Shown piece by piece: positions 1 to 8,772 of a stretch of DNA of 33,753 nt (the first letter of the stretch is position 1; each line of letters opens with the position of its first letter). A program made the translations under genes and the position numbers. The stretch spans positions 1 through 33,753 of the forward strand of contig PWZT01000016.1 in NCBI GenBank assembly GCA_003567315.1, given 5' to 3'. The stretch comes from Paracoccaceae bacterium (GTDB taxonomy: Bacteria; Pseudomonadota; Alphaproteobacteria; Rhodobacterales; Rhodobacteraceae). A model generated the notes under the pieces. It had not been told where the DNA came from. It did not search any database and worked only from the letters and a program-made list of their open reading frames with translations.

Positions 1-505
1 CGCTCGCGATCTCGGCTTCGGGCAGCGGGGTGAGGCGGGTCTCCGCGCCGTCGGGCGCAAGCGCCAATTCGTCATGTCGCGAATCGACAAGGATGACGCG
101 CCAGGGCATTGTCAGCCCGACCCGCGCCAGCGCCCGGCCCACATGCCCCGCGCCGAGGATCACCAGATGCGGTTTTTCCGCCGTCTCCAGCCGCGCGAGA
201 TGCGCCGCGCGTTGGGTCTCGCCCAGCCGCGCAAGCTCGAGCGTCAGCCGCCCGCCGCAGCACTGCCCGATCTCCGGCCCGAGTTGCAGATCAAGCGTTT
301 CGTGCATGCCCCCGCCCGCGAGCATGTCACGTGCCTTTTGCAGCGCCTGCCATTCCGCCTGCCCGCCACCGATGGTGCCGGCCATGGCGGTCGCCGTCAC
401 GAACATCTCCGCCCCGGCATCGCGCGGGGCAGAGCCTTTCACCTGCGCGATGCGGATATGGATGACCGAAGCCGCCCCCGTCAGGATCTCGCGCGCGCCC
501 CTCAT
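1..505 (-). CDS. xdhC: XdhC, xanthine dehydrogenase molybdenum cofactor chaperone (3' end cut by window edge)
   Basis: Reading the minus strand from ATG at 505 gives 168 codons with no stop before the window edge, so the C-terminus is missing. In XdhC/CoxF-family proteins this chaperone binds sulfurated molybdenum cofactor and inserts it into the large subunit XdhB. Family signatures are clear: GSAPR near residue 24, GTIGGG near 43, the GQCCGG motif at 80-85 (paired Cys typical of the cofactor-binding half), and a Rossmann-type GAGHVG at 118-123 that starts the second domain. The start codon overlaps the xdhB stop (ATGA-type overlap), so the two are translationally coupled. It is the third gene of xdhA-xdhB-xdhC, the usual order in Rhodobacter. 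The call is secure; the full length cannot be judged. Confidence 0.93.
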   Translation of the reverse strand, partial: MRGAREILTGAASVIHIRIAQVKGSAPRDAGAEMFVTATAMAGTIGGGQAEWQALQKARDMLAGGGMHETLDLQLGPEIGQCCGGRLTLELARLGETQRAAHLARLETAEKPHLVILGAGHVGRALARVGLTMPWRVILVDSRHDELALAPDGAETRLTPLPEAEIAS

Positions 506-2811
506 CCGCGCAGCCGCTCCACCGCCATCAGCACGCGCTCGGGCGTGGCAGGCGCATCGAGGCGCGGGCAGATGCGGTAATCGGCAACCGAGGCCACGGC
601 CATGCCGATCGCCTCGAACACGGAGATGGGCAGCATGAAGGGCGGCTCGCCCACGGCCTTGGAGCGCTTGATCGTGGGTTTGACGTTTTCGGACCAGTCC
701 GCAAGCCGGACATTGAAGATGCGCGGGCGATCGGAGGCCAGCGGGATCTTGTAGGTCGAGGGCGCATGAGTGCGCAGCCGGCCCTTGTCATCCCACCATA
801 ATTCCTCGGATGTCAGCCACCCCATCCCCTGCACGAAGGCCCCTTCGACCTGCCCCAGATCGATCGCGGGGTTCAGCGAGCGGCCCACATCATGCAGGAT
901 ATCGACGCGGTCCACGCGCGACTCGCCGCTCAGCGTGTCAACCGAAACCTCGGCGCAGGCCGCGCCATAGGCGAAATAATAGAAGGGCTGGCCACGGCCT
1001 GCGGCGCGGTCCCAGTGAATCTCGGGGGTTTTGTAGAACCCGGCGGCAGAAAGCTGCACGCGGGCCATATAGGCGGCATGGATCACCTCCTCGAAGGGCA
1101 TGACCTGCGCGCCCACAGCCACGCGGCCGGGCAGGAAGGCGACCGTATCGGGCGCGACATTCCAGTGTTGCGCGGCGAAATCCACCAGCCGCGCCTTGAT
1201 CTGGTTGCAAGCATCGAGCGTGGCCATACCATTGAGATCGGAGCCGCTGGACGCCGCTGTGGCGGAGGTATTGGGCACCTTTTCAGTCGTCGTCTTGGTG
1301 ATCTTGATGCGGTCGATATCGACCTGAAATGCCTCGGCCACGACCTGCGCGACCTTGGTATATAGCCCTTGCCCCATCTCGGTGCCGCCATGGTTGAGAT
1401 GGATCGAGCCGTCATTATAGACATGCACCAGCGCACCCGCCTGATTGAACCAGGTCGCCGTGAAGCTGATCCCGAACTTCACGGGCGTGAGCGCGATGCC
1501 CTTGCGGATGACGCCGCCTCTCGCGTTGAACTCCAAAACCCTGCGACGGCGGGCCTGATAGTCGCTGGAGGCTTCCAGCTCATCCACCAGCCGGGTCAGG
1601 ATATTGTCCTCGACGCGCTGGTGATAGGGGGTGATGTCGGCCCCCTCGCGGTAGAAATTCGCGCGCCGGATCTCCAGCGGGTCGCGGCCCAAGGCATAGG
1701 CCACTTCCTCGATCATGCGCTCGGCGGCGATCACGCCCTGCGGGCCGCCGAAGCCGCGAAAGGCGGTGTTGCTGACCGTGTTGGTTTTCAGGGGGCGCGA
1801 GCGCAGGCGCGCGGCGGGGTAGTAATAGGCGTTGTCGGCATGAAACAGCGCGCGGTCGGTCACAGGCCCCGAGAGATCCGAGGACCAGCCGCAGCGCGCC
1901 GCGAACACGCCATCGACGGCCAGAATCCGGCCCTGATCGTCAAAGCCCAGATCATAATCGATGCGGAAATCATGGCGCTTGCCCGTGATCTCCATATCCT
2001 GATCGCGGTCGGGGCGCAGCTTGACCGCGCGGCCAAGCTGTTTCGCAGCGAGCGCGGCGACAGTGCAGAAGAGGTTCATCTGCGTTTCCTTGCCGCCGAA
2101 GCCGCCGCCCATGCGGCGCACATTCACCACCACGGCATTGGCAGGCACGCCAAGCGCATGGGCGACCATATGCTGCACCTCCGAGGGGTGCTGGGTGGAG
2201 GCGAAAACGGTCACCTCGTCATCCTCGCCCGGGATGGCCATGGCGATCTGGCCCTCAAGATACATATGGTCCTGCCCGCCCACGCGCATCCGGCCCGTGA
2301 TGCGATGCGGGGCTGCAGCGAGCGCTGGGGCCACATCGCCACGCTCGAGCTTCAAGGGCGCGGTCACATCGGGGTAATCGGCAGCCTCGGCGGCATCAAT
2401 GTCGATAGCGGGGGGGTGCGTGTCATAGGTGATCCTGGCCAGCGCACAGGCGCGGCGGGCGAGGTCGCGGGTTTCGGCCACCACTGCGAAAACCGGCTGG
2501 CCGTGGAATTGCACCAGATCGTCGGTGAAGATCGGCTCGTCCATCAGCCCGGTGGGCGAGATGTCATTGCGGCCCGGAATATCGGCAGCGGTCAGCACCG
2601 CCACGACACCGGGGGCGCTGCGCACAGGGGCGAGATCGAGCGCCGTGATGCGCCCATGCGCGATGCCTGCGCCGCCGATATAGGCGTGGAGCGTGCCTGC
2701 GGGTTCGGTGATGTCATCCGTGTATTCGGCGCGGCCGGTGACATGCTTGATGGCCGAGTCGTGGATCAGACTGTCATGGGCGCTGCCAGTGATGCGGGGG
2801 TCGTCCTTCAT
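502..2811 (-). CDS. xdhB: Xanthine dehydrogenase, molybdopterin-binding large subunit
   Basis: 769 aa, close to the roughly 780 aa of the Rhodobacter two-subunit enzymes. It is the molybdenum half of the cytoplasmic enzyme that hydroxylates hypoxanthine and xanthine to urate. Visible family motifs are GGGFGGKE at 235-242, AFRGFGGPQG at 350-359, the Gly-rich GGTEMGQG at 475-482, and KAVGEPPF at 718-725. Glu722 in the last motif aligns with the catalytic base of the family (Glu1261 in bovine XDH). The start ATG overlaps the xdhA stop by 4 bases, and the gene runs directly into xdhC. All key motifs are intact, so an active enzyme is expected. Substrate assignment to xanthine rather than another purine or aldehyde rests on overall similarity and on the xdhA/xdhC neighbours. 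Confidence 0.96.
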   Translation of the reverse strand: MKDDPRITGSAHDSLIHDSAIKHVTGRAEYTDDITEPAGTLHAYIGGAGIAHGRITALDLAPVRSAPGVVAVLTAADIPGRNDISPTGLMDEPIFTDDLVQFHGQPVFAVVAETRDLARRACALARITYDTHPPAIDIDAAEAADYPDVTAPLKLERGDVAPALAAAPHRITGRMRVGGQDHMYLEGQIAMAIPGEDDEVTVFASTQHPSEVQHMVAHALGVPANAVVVNVRRMGGGFGGKETQMNLFCTVAALAAKQLGRAVKLRPDRDQDMEITGKRHDFRIDYDLGFDDQGRILAVDGVFAARCGWSSDLSGPVTDRALFHADNAYYYPAARLRSRPLKTNTVSNTAFRGFGGPQGVIAAERMIEEVAYALGRDPLEIRRANFYREGADITPYHQRVEDNILTRLVDELEASSDYQARRRRVLEFNARGGVIRKGIALTPVKFGISFTATWFNQAGALVHVYNDGSIHLNHGGTEMGQGLYTKVAQVVAEAFQVDIDRIKITKTTTEKVPNTSATAASSGSDLNGMATLDACNQIKARLVDFAAQHWNVAPDTVAFLPGRVAVGAQVMPFEEVIHAAYMARVQLSAAGFYKTPEIHWDRAAGRGQPFYYFAYGAACAEVSVDTLSGESRVDRVDILHDVGRSLNPAIDLGQVEGAFVQGMGWLTSEELWWDDKGRLRTHAPSTYKIPLASDRPRIFNVRLADWSENVKPTIKRSKAVGEPPFMLPISVFEAIGMAVASVADYRICPRLDAPATPERVLMAVERLRG

Positions 2812-4256
2812 GCCACATCCTCCAGGGTTGCGGGCTGGCCTTGGGCCTCCAGCCAGAAGCGCAGGAGCAGGTTCTGCGCCGCGCGCATGCGGTAGTCGGC
2901 GCTGGCGCGCATGTCGGAGAGGGGGGTGAAATCCTCCGGCAGCGCGGCCATGGCATTGCGGAAACTCGCCTCGGTGAAGGGCTGGCCAGTGAGGGCAGCC
3001 TCGGCGCGTGCGGCGCGTTTGGGGGTGGCGGCCATGCCACCGAAGGCGAGGCGGGCGGCGGTGATGGTGCCGTCTTGAACCGTGACTGCGAAACCTGCGG
3101 CGACGGCGGAGATATCCTCGTCGCGGCGTTTGGAGAGTTTGTAGGCTGCATGGCGGGTGTTGGGCGCGGGCTTGGGCAGGTGGATCGATTCGACGAATTC
3201 GCCCTCGCGGAGGTCTTGCTTGCCGTAATCCATGAAGAAACCCTCAAGCGGGAGCACGCGGCGTTCATTTTCGCGGCGCAACACCAGCGTCGCGCCGAGA
3301 GCGATGAAGGGCGGCGGCGTGTCGCCGATGGGCGAGCCATTGGCGATATTGCCCCCCAGCGTGCCCATCGCGCGCACCTGCCAGCCTGCGATGCGGTCCC
3401 AATAGCGCGCCATATGCGGGAAGGCCTGCGTGAGCGGGCCATGCGCCTGCTCGTAGTTGACCAGCGCGCCGATTTCGAGCGCGTCCTCGGTCTCGGTGAT
3501 CGCGCGCAGCTCATCGAGATGCGGGATCATGATGGCAAGCGGCATCTCGCGCAGGAATTTCGTGACCCAGAGGCCGACATCGGTGGCGCCCGCGATGATG
3601 CGCGCCTGCGGGTGGGCGGCGCGGAGTTCGGCAAGATCGGCGAGCGAGGCGGGCAGGATCGCGCGGCTGTCGCCCCTTGCGACCTCGACCCGCGCGCCGT
3701 CGCGCAGCGCTTCGAGCGTTGCTGTCACCTGCGCGCGCTCCTCCACCAGCGGATCAGTGCTGCCGTGATCGCCCATCGCCAATGCTGCGCGGATGATGGG
3801 CGCGTAGCCCGTGCAGCGGCAGAGATTGCCTTGCAGCGCGCGCTCGATCTGCGCCTCGCTCGGGTGCGGGGTCTGCATCCAGAGCGCATAGAGCGCCATG
3901 ACGAAGCCCGGCGTGCAGAAGCCGCATTGGCTGGCGTGATACGCGACCATCGCGCGCTGGACCGGGTGCAAGCCGCCGTCACTGCCGCGCAGATGCTCGA
4001 TGGTGACGACATGGCAGCCATCGAGCGTGGCGAGCGGGCGGATGCAGGCATTGACCGGCTCATAGACCAGCCCCGCGGGCGCCAGTCGGCCCACCAGCAC
4101 TGTGCAGGCCCCGCAATCGCCCTCGGCGCAGCCTTCCTTGGTGCCGCGCAGCCGCTGCTCGAGCCGCAAATGGTCGAGCACCATGTCGCTCGCGGCGACC
4201 TCGGACAGCGTCACCTTGCGGTCATTGAGCAGAAAGCGGATTTCGGTGCGCGTCAT
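2808..4256 (-). CDS. xdhA: Xanthine dehydrogenase small subunit, 2Fe-2S/FAD
   Basis: 482 aa from ATG at 4256, which is preceded by an AAGGGG ribosome-binding sequence; the frame stays open upstream but that part looks non-coding. Domains in order: plant-type [2Fe-2S] ferredoxin with Cys43, 48, 51 and 71; a helical second [2Fe-2S] domain with Cys111, 114, 146 and 148 (CGFCTPG and CRCTG motifs); then a molybdopterin-dehydrogenase FAD domain from about 195, with the GATD-type loop near 223 and GGNIANGSPIGD at 301-312; then a CO-dehydrogenase-like C-terminal FAD domain. It carries electrons from the XdhB molybdenum site through the clusters and FAD to NAD+. It is the first gene of the operon, divergent from a LysR regulator that is the obvious candidate controller. 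Confidence 0.96.
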   Translation of the reverse strand: MTRTEIRFLLNDRKVTLSEVAASDMVLDHLRLEQRLRGTKEGCAEGDCGACTVLVGRLAPAGLVYEPVNACIRPLATLDGCHVVTIEHLRGSDGGLHPVQRAMVAYHASQCGFCTPGFVMALYALWMQTPHPSEAQIERALQGNLCRCTGYAPIIRAALAMGDHGSTDPLVEERAQVTATLEALRDGARVEVARGDSRAILPASLADLAELRAAHPQARIIAGATDVGLWVTKFLREMPLAIMIPHLDELRAITETEDALEIGALVNYEQAHGPLTQAFPHMARYWDRIAGWQVRAMGTLGGNIANGSPIGDTPPPFIALGATLVLRRENERRVLPLEGFFMDYGKQDLREGEFVESIHLPKPAPNTRHAAYKLSKRRDEDISAVAAGFAVTVQDGTITAARLAFGGMAATPKRAARAEAALTGQPFTEASFRNAMAALPEDFTPLSDMRASADYRMRAAQNLLLRFWLEAQGQPATLEDVA

Positions 4257-4409
4257 GCAGACCCCTTGGATTTTGCGTCTTGGCAATAGCATAGCAGACT
4301 GTGCCGCGAAGATACTTTCAACACATGATGTAAAACCGTTAGACTGTTTCAACAATGCGTTGGCAATCGCGCTCAAATCCTGAGCCATTCTGCGGATTGG
4401 GGAGGCAGC
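4257..4409. promoter_or_regulatory. Divergent control region xdhA / lysR with a set of short repeats
   Basis: This 153-base divergent spacer is less GC-rich than its flanks. Three short words each occur twice on the plus strand: TTGGCAAT (4280 and 4360), AGACTGT (4296 and 4341) and TTTCAACA (4316 and 4347, 31 bases apart, about three helical turns). Between the copies lies the small dyad ACAT-N-ATGT (4323-4331). LysR regulators typically bind such divergent spacers next to their own gene. I could not settle a convincing -35/-10 pair for either direction, which is usual for activator-dependent LysR targets. Regulation of xdh by this LysR is inference. Confidence 0.5.
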
Positions 4410-5318
4410 ATGTCCTATCTGGAATCGCTTCGGGTCTTTGTGCGGGTCTCGGATCTGGGCTCGATCACCGCCGGGGGGCGCGATCTGCGGCTGACGCCTG
4501 CGATGGCGAGCAAGCGTATCAAGGAGTTGGAGGCGCGGCTGGGGGTGCGGCTGTTCAACCGGACCACGCGCAAACTGACCCAGACCGAGATCGGGCGCGA
4601 TTTCTATGACCATGCGCGGCGTGTGATCACGGCGCTGGAGGATGCCGAGGCCGCGGTCTCAGGCCTCTCGGGGCGGCCGCGCGGCACGATCCGGGTGACG
4701 GCGCCCCTGGGCGTGGGGCGGCGGATGATCGCGCCGCTCGCGCGCGAATTCGCGCAGGAGTATCCCGAAATCGCGATCAATCTGCGGCTGTCAGACCGGA
4801 GGGTGGATATTCTCGAAGACCAGATCGATATGGCCTTCGTGCTGGGCCATCTGCCCGATTCCAGCCTCAAGCAGCGCAAGATCATGGAGGCCCCGCGCGT
4901 GATCGCGGCCAGCCCCGACTATCTCGCGCGCCACGGCACGCCGCGCGCGCCGGAAGAGCTGAAGGCGCATGAATGCCTGCTCCTGCGCTATCCGCGCTCG
5001 CCCGAATATTACTGGACCGTGCAGACGCCGGAGGGCGGTCTGCGGCTCGATCTGACGGGGCGGCTGGATTGCGACGATGCGGGCGTGCTGGTCGATTGGG
5101 CGCTGGCCGGGGCGGGGCTGGTGAACCGCCCGCGTTTCGAGTTGGCCGCGCATCTGGAGCGCGGCGCGCTGGTCGAGGTGCTGGCCGAGACGCCGCCTGC
5201 GCCTGCGGTCTTTGCCTGTCTCTACCCGCATCGGCGCCAGCAGGACCCGAAAATCCGTCTGTTCGCGGATCACATGGTGCGGGCCTGCAAGGCGGCGGTG
5301 CAGCAGGGCGCAGTGTGA
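4410..5318 (+). CDS. LysR-family transcriptional regulator, likely of xdhABC
   Basis: 302 aa, normal LysR length. The N-terminal winged helix-turn-helix is at about residues 1-60; the segment SITAGGRDLRLTPAMASKRI covers the recognition region and leads into the linker helix. A periplasmic-binding-protein-like effector domain follows from about 90 to 295. The ATG at 4410 has a strong GGGGAGG ribosome-binding site ending 4 bases upstream, which fixes the start. It is divergent from xdhA with a 153-base spacer, the classic layout for a LysR regulator controlling its neighbour. The sequence resembles the branch of LysR proteins often annotated DmlR/AaeR-like, but the effector cannot be read from sequence. 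A purine or its breakdown product is a reasonable guess only. Confidence 0.9.
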   Translation: MSYLESLRVFVRVSDLGSITAGGRDLRLTPAMASKRIKELEARLGVRLFNRTTRKLTQTEIGRDFYDHARRVITALEDAEAAVSGLSGRPRGTIRVTAPLGVGRRMIAPLAREFAQEYPEIAINLRLSDRRVDILEDQIDMAFVLGHLPDSSLKQRKIMEAPRVIAASPDYLARHGTPRAPEELKAHECLLLRYPRSPEYYWTVQTPEGGLRLDLTGRLDCDDAGVLVDWALAGAGLVNRPRFELAAHLERGALVEVLAETPPAPAVFACLYPHRRQQDPKIRLFADHMVRACKAAVQQGAV

Positions 5319-5330
5319 GCTGGCGCGGCG

Positions 5331-7766
5331 TCAGGCGATGTCGATGAAATTGGCGAGCCCGTTGGTGCTGCCGACGCCTTGCAACGTGATGATATCGCCG
5401 CCGCCGAAATTGAAAACGACATTGCCGTTTGTGACCTGCGCATAGCTCGCGACAACATCCGCCGCCGACATGGAGCCCCCGAACAGGGCCTCGTCCAGCA
5501 GCAGCCTGTCATTTTCCTGGCGCGAGAAGTCCGTTATGGTCAGTCGCTCATCCCCTGTCTTGAAGACAAATGTGTCGGCCCCCGGCCCGCCTGTGACCGT
5601 GTCGTCGCCGGGGCCTGCATGAATGTAATCATCGCCGGCAGTGCCCCAGATCTCGTTATTGCCCCCCACACCGATGATGACGCTGTTGCCCGGCCCGCCA
5701 TAGATCAGGTCATTGCCAGTGCCGCCCTGGATGAAATTGTCGCCGGGCCCGCCGAAGATCGTATTGTCGCCCGCATTGGCGATGATCGTGTCGTTGCCAC
5801 GCCCGCCACCGATCCGGTCATTGCCCGGCCCGGCATAGATAAGATTGTCTCCCGGGCCGCCCCAGATCACGTTGTTTCCCGCATTGCCGAAGATCGTGTC
5901 ATTGCCGGGGCCACCGAACATCGTGTCATTGCCGATGCCGCCCACCATCAGGTCATTGCCCGGCCCGCCGCCCATGCGGTTATTGCCGCTGATGCCGAAA
6001 ACCGTGTCATCGCCCGCCCCGGCCCAGACCACGTCATGCCCCCCTCCGGCGACGATCACATCATCCCCGGCCATGCCGAAGATCGTGTCATTGCCCGCCC
6101 CGCCGAAGATCGTGTCATTGCCGCTGCCACCGCGCAGAACATCCGGCCCCGGCCCGCCATTGAGGAAGTCATCGGTCGCGCCGCCCTGCAATGTATCAGG
6201 GCCGGGTGTGCCGGTCAGGAACGCCCCGCTGACATCGCCGGGGCCGGGGGGCGCGGGCGGTGTGGGGAGTGCGGGCACGGAGAAGAGATCGATCACGGGA
6301 AACTGCGCGCCGAGACTCGCCATCGAGATCTGCAGCGCATCCGGTCCCACCAGACCGTCCGGGAAGATATGGCCCTTGTTGAGCGACTGGCCGTTATGGC
6401 CATGCACGACGATCCTGACGTCTTGATAGGTGATCACCGCGCCATTGCCGGTGGTGTTGAAGGAAAGCTGGTCGAGATTGCGCAGCATCGGCAGACCGCT
6501 GAGATCGAGCCGGTCGGTATTGGGGTTGAAATCGGTGATCACCACCTCGCTGGAGAGGGCGCGGATCACGAAGGTATCGGCGCCGGGACCGCCGGTCATG
6601 GTGGTCTTGCCGGGGCCCGACACGAGAATGTCGCGCCCAGCCCCGCCCGAGAGCGTGTCATTGTGATGCGCGGCGATGAGCACATCATGGCCACCTGTCC
6701 CCGAGAGCGTGTTCGCGGTATTGGCCGAGGCCGTGCTGACATTACCGAGATTGCCGATATTCACCTTGAAATGTGACAGCCCCGCATCCTTTTCGGCGCC
6801 CGTGATCACATGCAGCGTGTTGCCGATCACCTCGGCCGAGACTGTGCTGGGGGTGTTGAGCGCGCCGCCATCGGTGTCGTGCCAGGCTTCGAGAAAGATC
6901 AACTGCCCGTCGGGCAGGAGCCGAAAGAGCGTGATCCCGTGATCCGCGCCGAGGGCTACCACGAAGACATGCGGCCCTTGCTGGGCAATGGCCAGGTCCT
7001 GCACATTGGCGAAATAGGTGCTGCCGGTGTCGATGATATGCTCGACAGGGGTGAGCCCGCCAGGGCGGATCTGCACGACATTTATGCTCGAGCCGCCCGA
7101 AGAGGCGACCACCGCATAGTGCTGGCCCTGAAGGCTCACCACCTCCAGCGCCGTGGCCGCGCTGATGCCCAGCCCGTCCTGTGCGCCGAGCGTGTCGCGA
7201 AGCTGGCCATTGCCGTTGTTGTTGACCGCATAGAGCGACAGTGTGTTGTCGTGCACGCCGAGTGTGACCACGAAATCCGACCCGCCCATGGTCAGTTCCT
7301 GCGCCGCAACTGTTCCCGTCTGCCAGTCGTGATTCGGGAAGAGCGCGGAGGGCCGGTCGGTCAGCGTGGTGAGCGCATCCAGCGTGTCGGCGGTGCCGTT
7401 TCGCTGCGCAGTGTCAAGCGCCTGATAACTCACCTCCCTGATCCCGCCGATATCGCCATTGGGGTGCAGGACGGCCCCGATCAGGCCATTGCCGGTGGTG
7501 CCGAAGAAGATCAGCGTCTGGTCGGGGAATTCCACCACGCTGATCTTGTGGCCCACGGAATTGGCCACCCAGTCGGGAAAGATCCGGTTGCCCGCCGGAA
7601 CCAGATTGCCCTGTCCATTGATCTGATGACTGCTCAGCCCGCCATAGGGCCCGGTCGTCGAGATGACGAATCTGCCCTGCGCTGTCTCGACGATCTGACT
7701 GTCACGCACACCCTCATCGAGCAGGCTATTGCCTGCCAATGAGACACCAGAAAACTGGAGCCACAT
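5331..7766 (-). CDS. Large RTX (hemolysin-type calcium-binding repeat) protein, probably secreted
   Basis: About 811 aa from ATG 7766 (three in-frame GTG codons reach back to 7775; no clear ribosome-binding site decides). Numbered from 7775, residues 30-345 look like a beta-propeller built of repeats such as FRLLPDG. Residues 356-402 are a short RTX block, 403-470 a cap domain (ITDFNPNTDRLDLSG), 500-513 a Pro-rich linker, 520-737 a long block of about two dozen GGxGND nonapeptides that bind Ca2+ as a beta-roll, and 738-814 a second cap (ITDFSRQENDRLLLDE) ending in a hydrophobic tail. There is no N-terminal signal peptide, as expected for type I secretion via an uncleaved C-terminal signal. 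No HlyB/HlyD/TolC gene is in the window. It runs convergently towards lysR with only 12 bases between. The enzymatic role, if any, is unknown. Confidence 0.88.
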   Translation of the reverse strand: MWLQFSGVSLAGNSLLDEGVRDSQIVETAQGRFVISTTGPYGGLSSHQINGQGNLVPAGNRIFPDWVANSVGHKISVVEFPDQTLIFFGTTGNGLIGAVLHPNGDIGGIREVSYQALDTAQRNGTADTLDALTTLTDRPSALFPNHDWQTGTVAAQELTMGGSDFVVTLGVHDNTLSLYAVNNNGNGQLRDTLGAQDGLGISAATALEVVSLQGQHYAVVASSGGSSINVVQIRPGGLTPVEHIIDTGSTYFANVQDLAIAQQGPHVFVVALGADHGITLFRLLPDGQLIFLEAWHDTDGGALNTPSTVSAEVIGNTLHVITGAEKDAGLSHFKVNIGNLGNVSTASANTANTLSGTGGHDVLIAAHHNDTLSGGAGRDILVSGPGKTTMTGGPGADTFVIRALSSEVVITDFNPNTDRLDLSGLPMLRNLDQLSFNTTGNGAVITYQDVRIVVHGHNGQSLNKGHIFPDGLVGPDALQISMASLGAQFPVIDLFSVPALPTPPAPPGPGDVSGAFLTGTPGPDTLQGGATDDFLNGGPGPDVLRGGSGNDTIFGGAGNDTIFGMAGDDVIVAGGGHDVVWAGAGDDTVFGISGNNRMGGGPGNDLMVGGIGNDTMFGGPGNDTIFGNAGNNVIWGGPGDNLIYAGPGNDRIGGGRGNDTIIANAGDNTIFGGPGDNFIQGGTGNDLIYGGPGNSVIIGVGGNNEIWGTAGDDYIHAGPGDDTVTGGPGADTFVFKTGDERLTITDFSRQENDRLLLDEALFGGSMSAADVVASYAQVTNGNVVFNFGGGDIITLQGVGSTNGLANFIDIA
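5580..6190 (-). repeat. Tandem nonapeptide-coding repeats (RTX beta-roll)
   Basis: About 600 bases of degenerate 27-base units inside the RTX gene, each coding a GGxGNDxIx nonapeptide. On the plus strand they show as recurring words such as ATCGTGTCATTGCC. They are coding repeats and could recombine or collapse in assembly. Confidence 0.85.
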
Positions 7767-7933
7767 CACCACCACCCATTTTTTCCCACACTGGAAAGGG
7801 TGGCGTGCAGTCAGACAGGAGTGGTGGCAGGATCGCGGCGAAATCCCGACCTTTGGCGCGGATTGTCCGAAGATACCGCGCCGGCGTTGACGGTTTTTTC
7901 AGATTTCTCTGCGCGGTCCCGTCAGACCGAATT
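7767..7933. other. Spacer upstream of the RTX gene
   Basis: It should hold the RTX promoter and ribosome-binding site on the minus strand. TATCTT near 7878-7873 is a possible -10 but has no good -35 at the right distance. No gene is seen. Confidence 0.25.
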
Positions 7934-7962
7934 GCCAAGGCCCGGCTAGGCCGGGCCTTGGC
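7934..7962 (-). terminator. Strong hairpin downstream of the glycosyltransferase gene
   Basis: A perfect 12-bp inverted repeat (GCCAAGGCCCGG) with a 5-base loop sits 7 bases past the stop of the minus-strand glycosyltransferase at 7969. No real T tract follows on either strand, so it is a terminator-like or RNA-stabilising hairpin rather than a textbook intrinsic terminator. It also separates that gene from the RTX gene beyond it. Confidence 0.6.
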
Positions 7963-7968
7963 ACGAAA

Positions 7969-8670
7969 TTATTCGGCAGCCTTGTGGCGTGCCTCGTATT
8001 GGGCGGCCTCGGCCAGCCATTCTGCAGCGTAGTCCACATCCTGCCATTCCTTGAACCACGGCCCGCCCCGGGTGTGATGGACGGCTTGCGGATAGCCGGT
8101 CTCGGGCTTGTCATACCAGCCTTCGAGCCAGTTCCAGCCGGTGGGCAGCGCCCCGATCTCCTCGTCCTTGGCCCATTGCATCCGGTGCAGATAGGCGCCG
8201 CTCTCGCGGTTCACGACCTCTGGGGTCAATTGCTTTGTCGAGGGGTGGGCGCAGTTGAACAGCATGAAGGAGGACCAGTTCTTGCGCGGATAGGCGCTCT
8301 GGGGCACGCCGTCCATCTTGGTGGTCTCCTTGGGCTTGTAGTCGTGCTGCACGCAGAGAACCGCGTATTTTGGGTCCATGTATTGCTGCAACTCGGCCAC
8401 ATCGCCGAAGAAGAGGAAATCGCAATCGACGAAGATCGCCCAGCCTTCATAGCCCGCCAGATGAGGCACCAGAAAGCGCGAATAGGTGAATTCGGTCGAG
8501 GCGAGCGGGTCGATCTCGCGGGTATAAAGCCCCTGCTCGACCAATTCCGGCAGCTTGAGTGGGATCACTTCGACCGGGATCGTGGCGTGTTTTTCGAGCG
8601 ACTGCTTGGCCACCTGATAGGCGATATCCTCGCGCGAGTCCCAACCGATATAGACGCGGAGTTTTTCCAT
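7969..8670 (-). CDS. Glycosyltransferase with DxD motif, GT8-like, adjacent to waaA
   Basis: 233 aa. The N-terminus (RVYIGWDSREDIAY) and the metal-binding FVDCDFLFFGD at about 80-90, with Asp82 and Asp84 as the DxD pair, mark a GT-A fold sugar transferase that uses a nucleotide sugar and a divalent metal. A C-terminal HHTRGGPW at 198-205 resembles the conserved His/Gly region of GT8-like enzymes. No membrane helix or signal is seen, so it is probably a cytoplasmic or peripheral enzyme. It lies about 100 bases downstream of waaA on the same strand, which suggests a role in lipopolysaccharide core or a related surface glycan. Donor and acceptor are unknown. A strong hairpin follows its stop. 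Confidence 0.8.
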   Translation of the reverse strand: MEKLRVYIGWDSREDIAYQVAKQSLEKHATIPVEVIPLKLPELVEQGLYTREIDPLASTEFTYSRFLVPHLAGYEGWAIFVDCDFLFFGDVAELQQYMDPKYAVLCVQHDYKPKETTKMDGVPQSAYPRKNWSSFMLFNCAHPSTKQLTPEVVNRESGAYLHRMQWAKDEEIGALPTGWNWLEGWYDKPETGYPQAVHHTRGGPWFKEWQDVDYAAEWLAEAAQYEARHKAAE

Positions 8671-8772
8671 GACGGGTCATCCTCTTGAATTTGCGCGCAT
8701 TGGGGGCGTGTTTACCGCGAATGCGGGGCAAGGGAAACCGCAATCGGCGCGCGCGGGCTGCTGGTGGCGGGT

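Noticed and set aside
1369..2895. Long plus-strand open frame (508 codons) opposite xdhB
   Set aside because: It is the antisense of xdhB, His/Arg/Gly-rich with no domain. High GC keeps antisense frames open.
5580..6190. Regularly spaced repeats that could be taken for a CRISPR array
   Set aside because: Units are 27 bases, contiguous without spacers, and code GGxGND repeats.
5379..6776. Plus-strand open frame of 465 codons with a repetitive sequence opposite the RTX gene
   Set aside because: Its repetitiveness comes from the RTX nonapeptide repeats on the other strand; no independent gene features.
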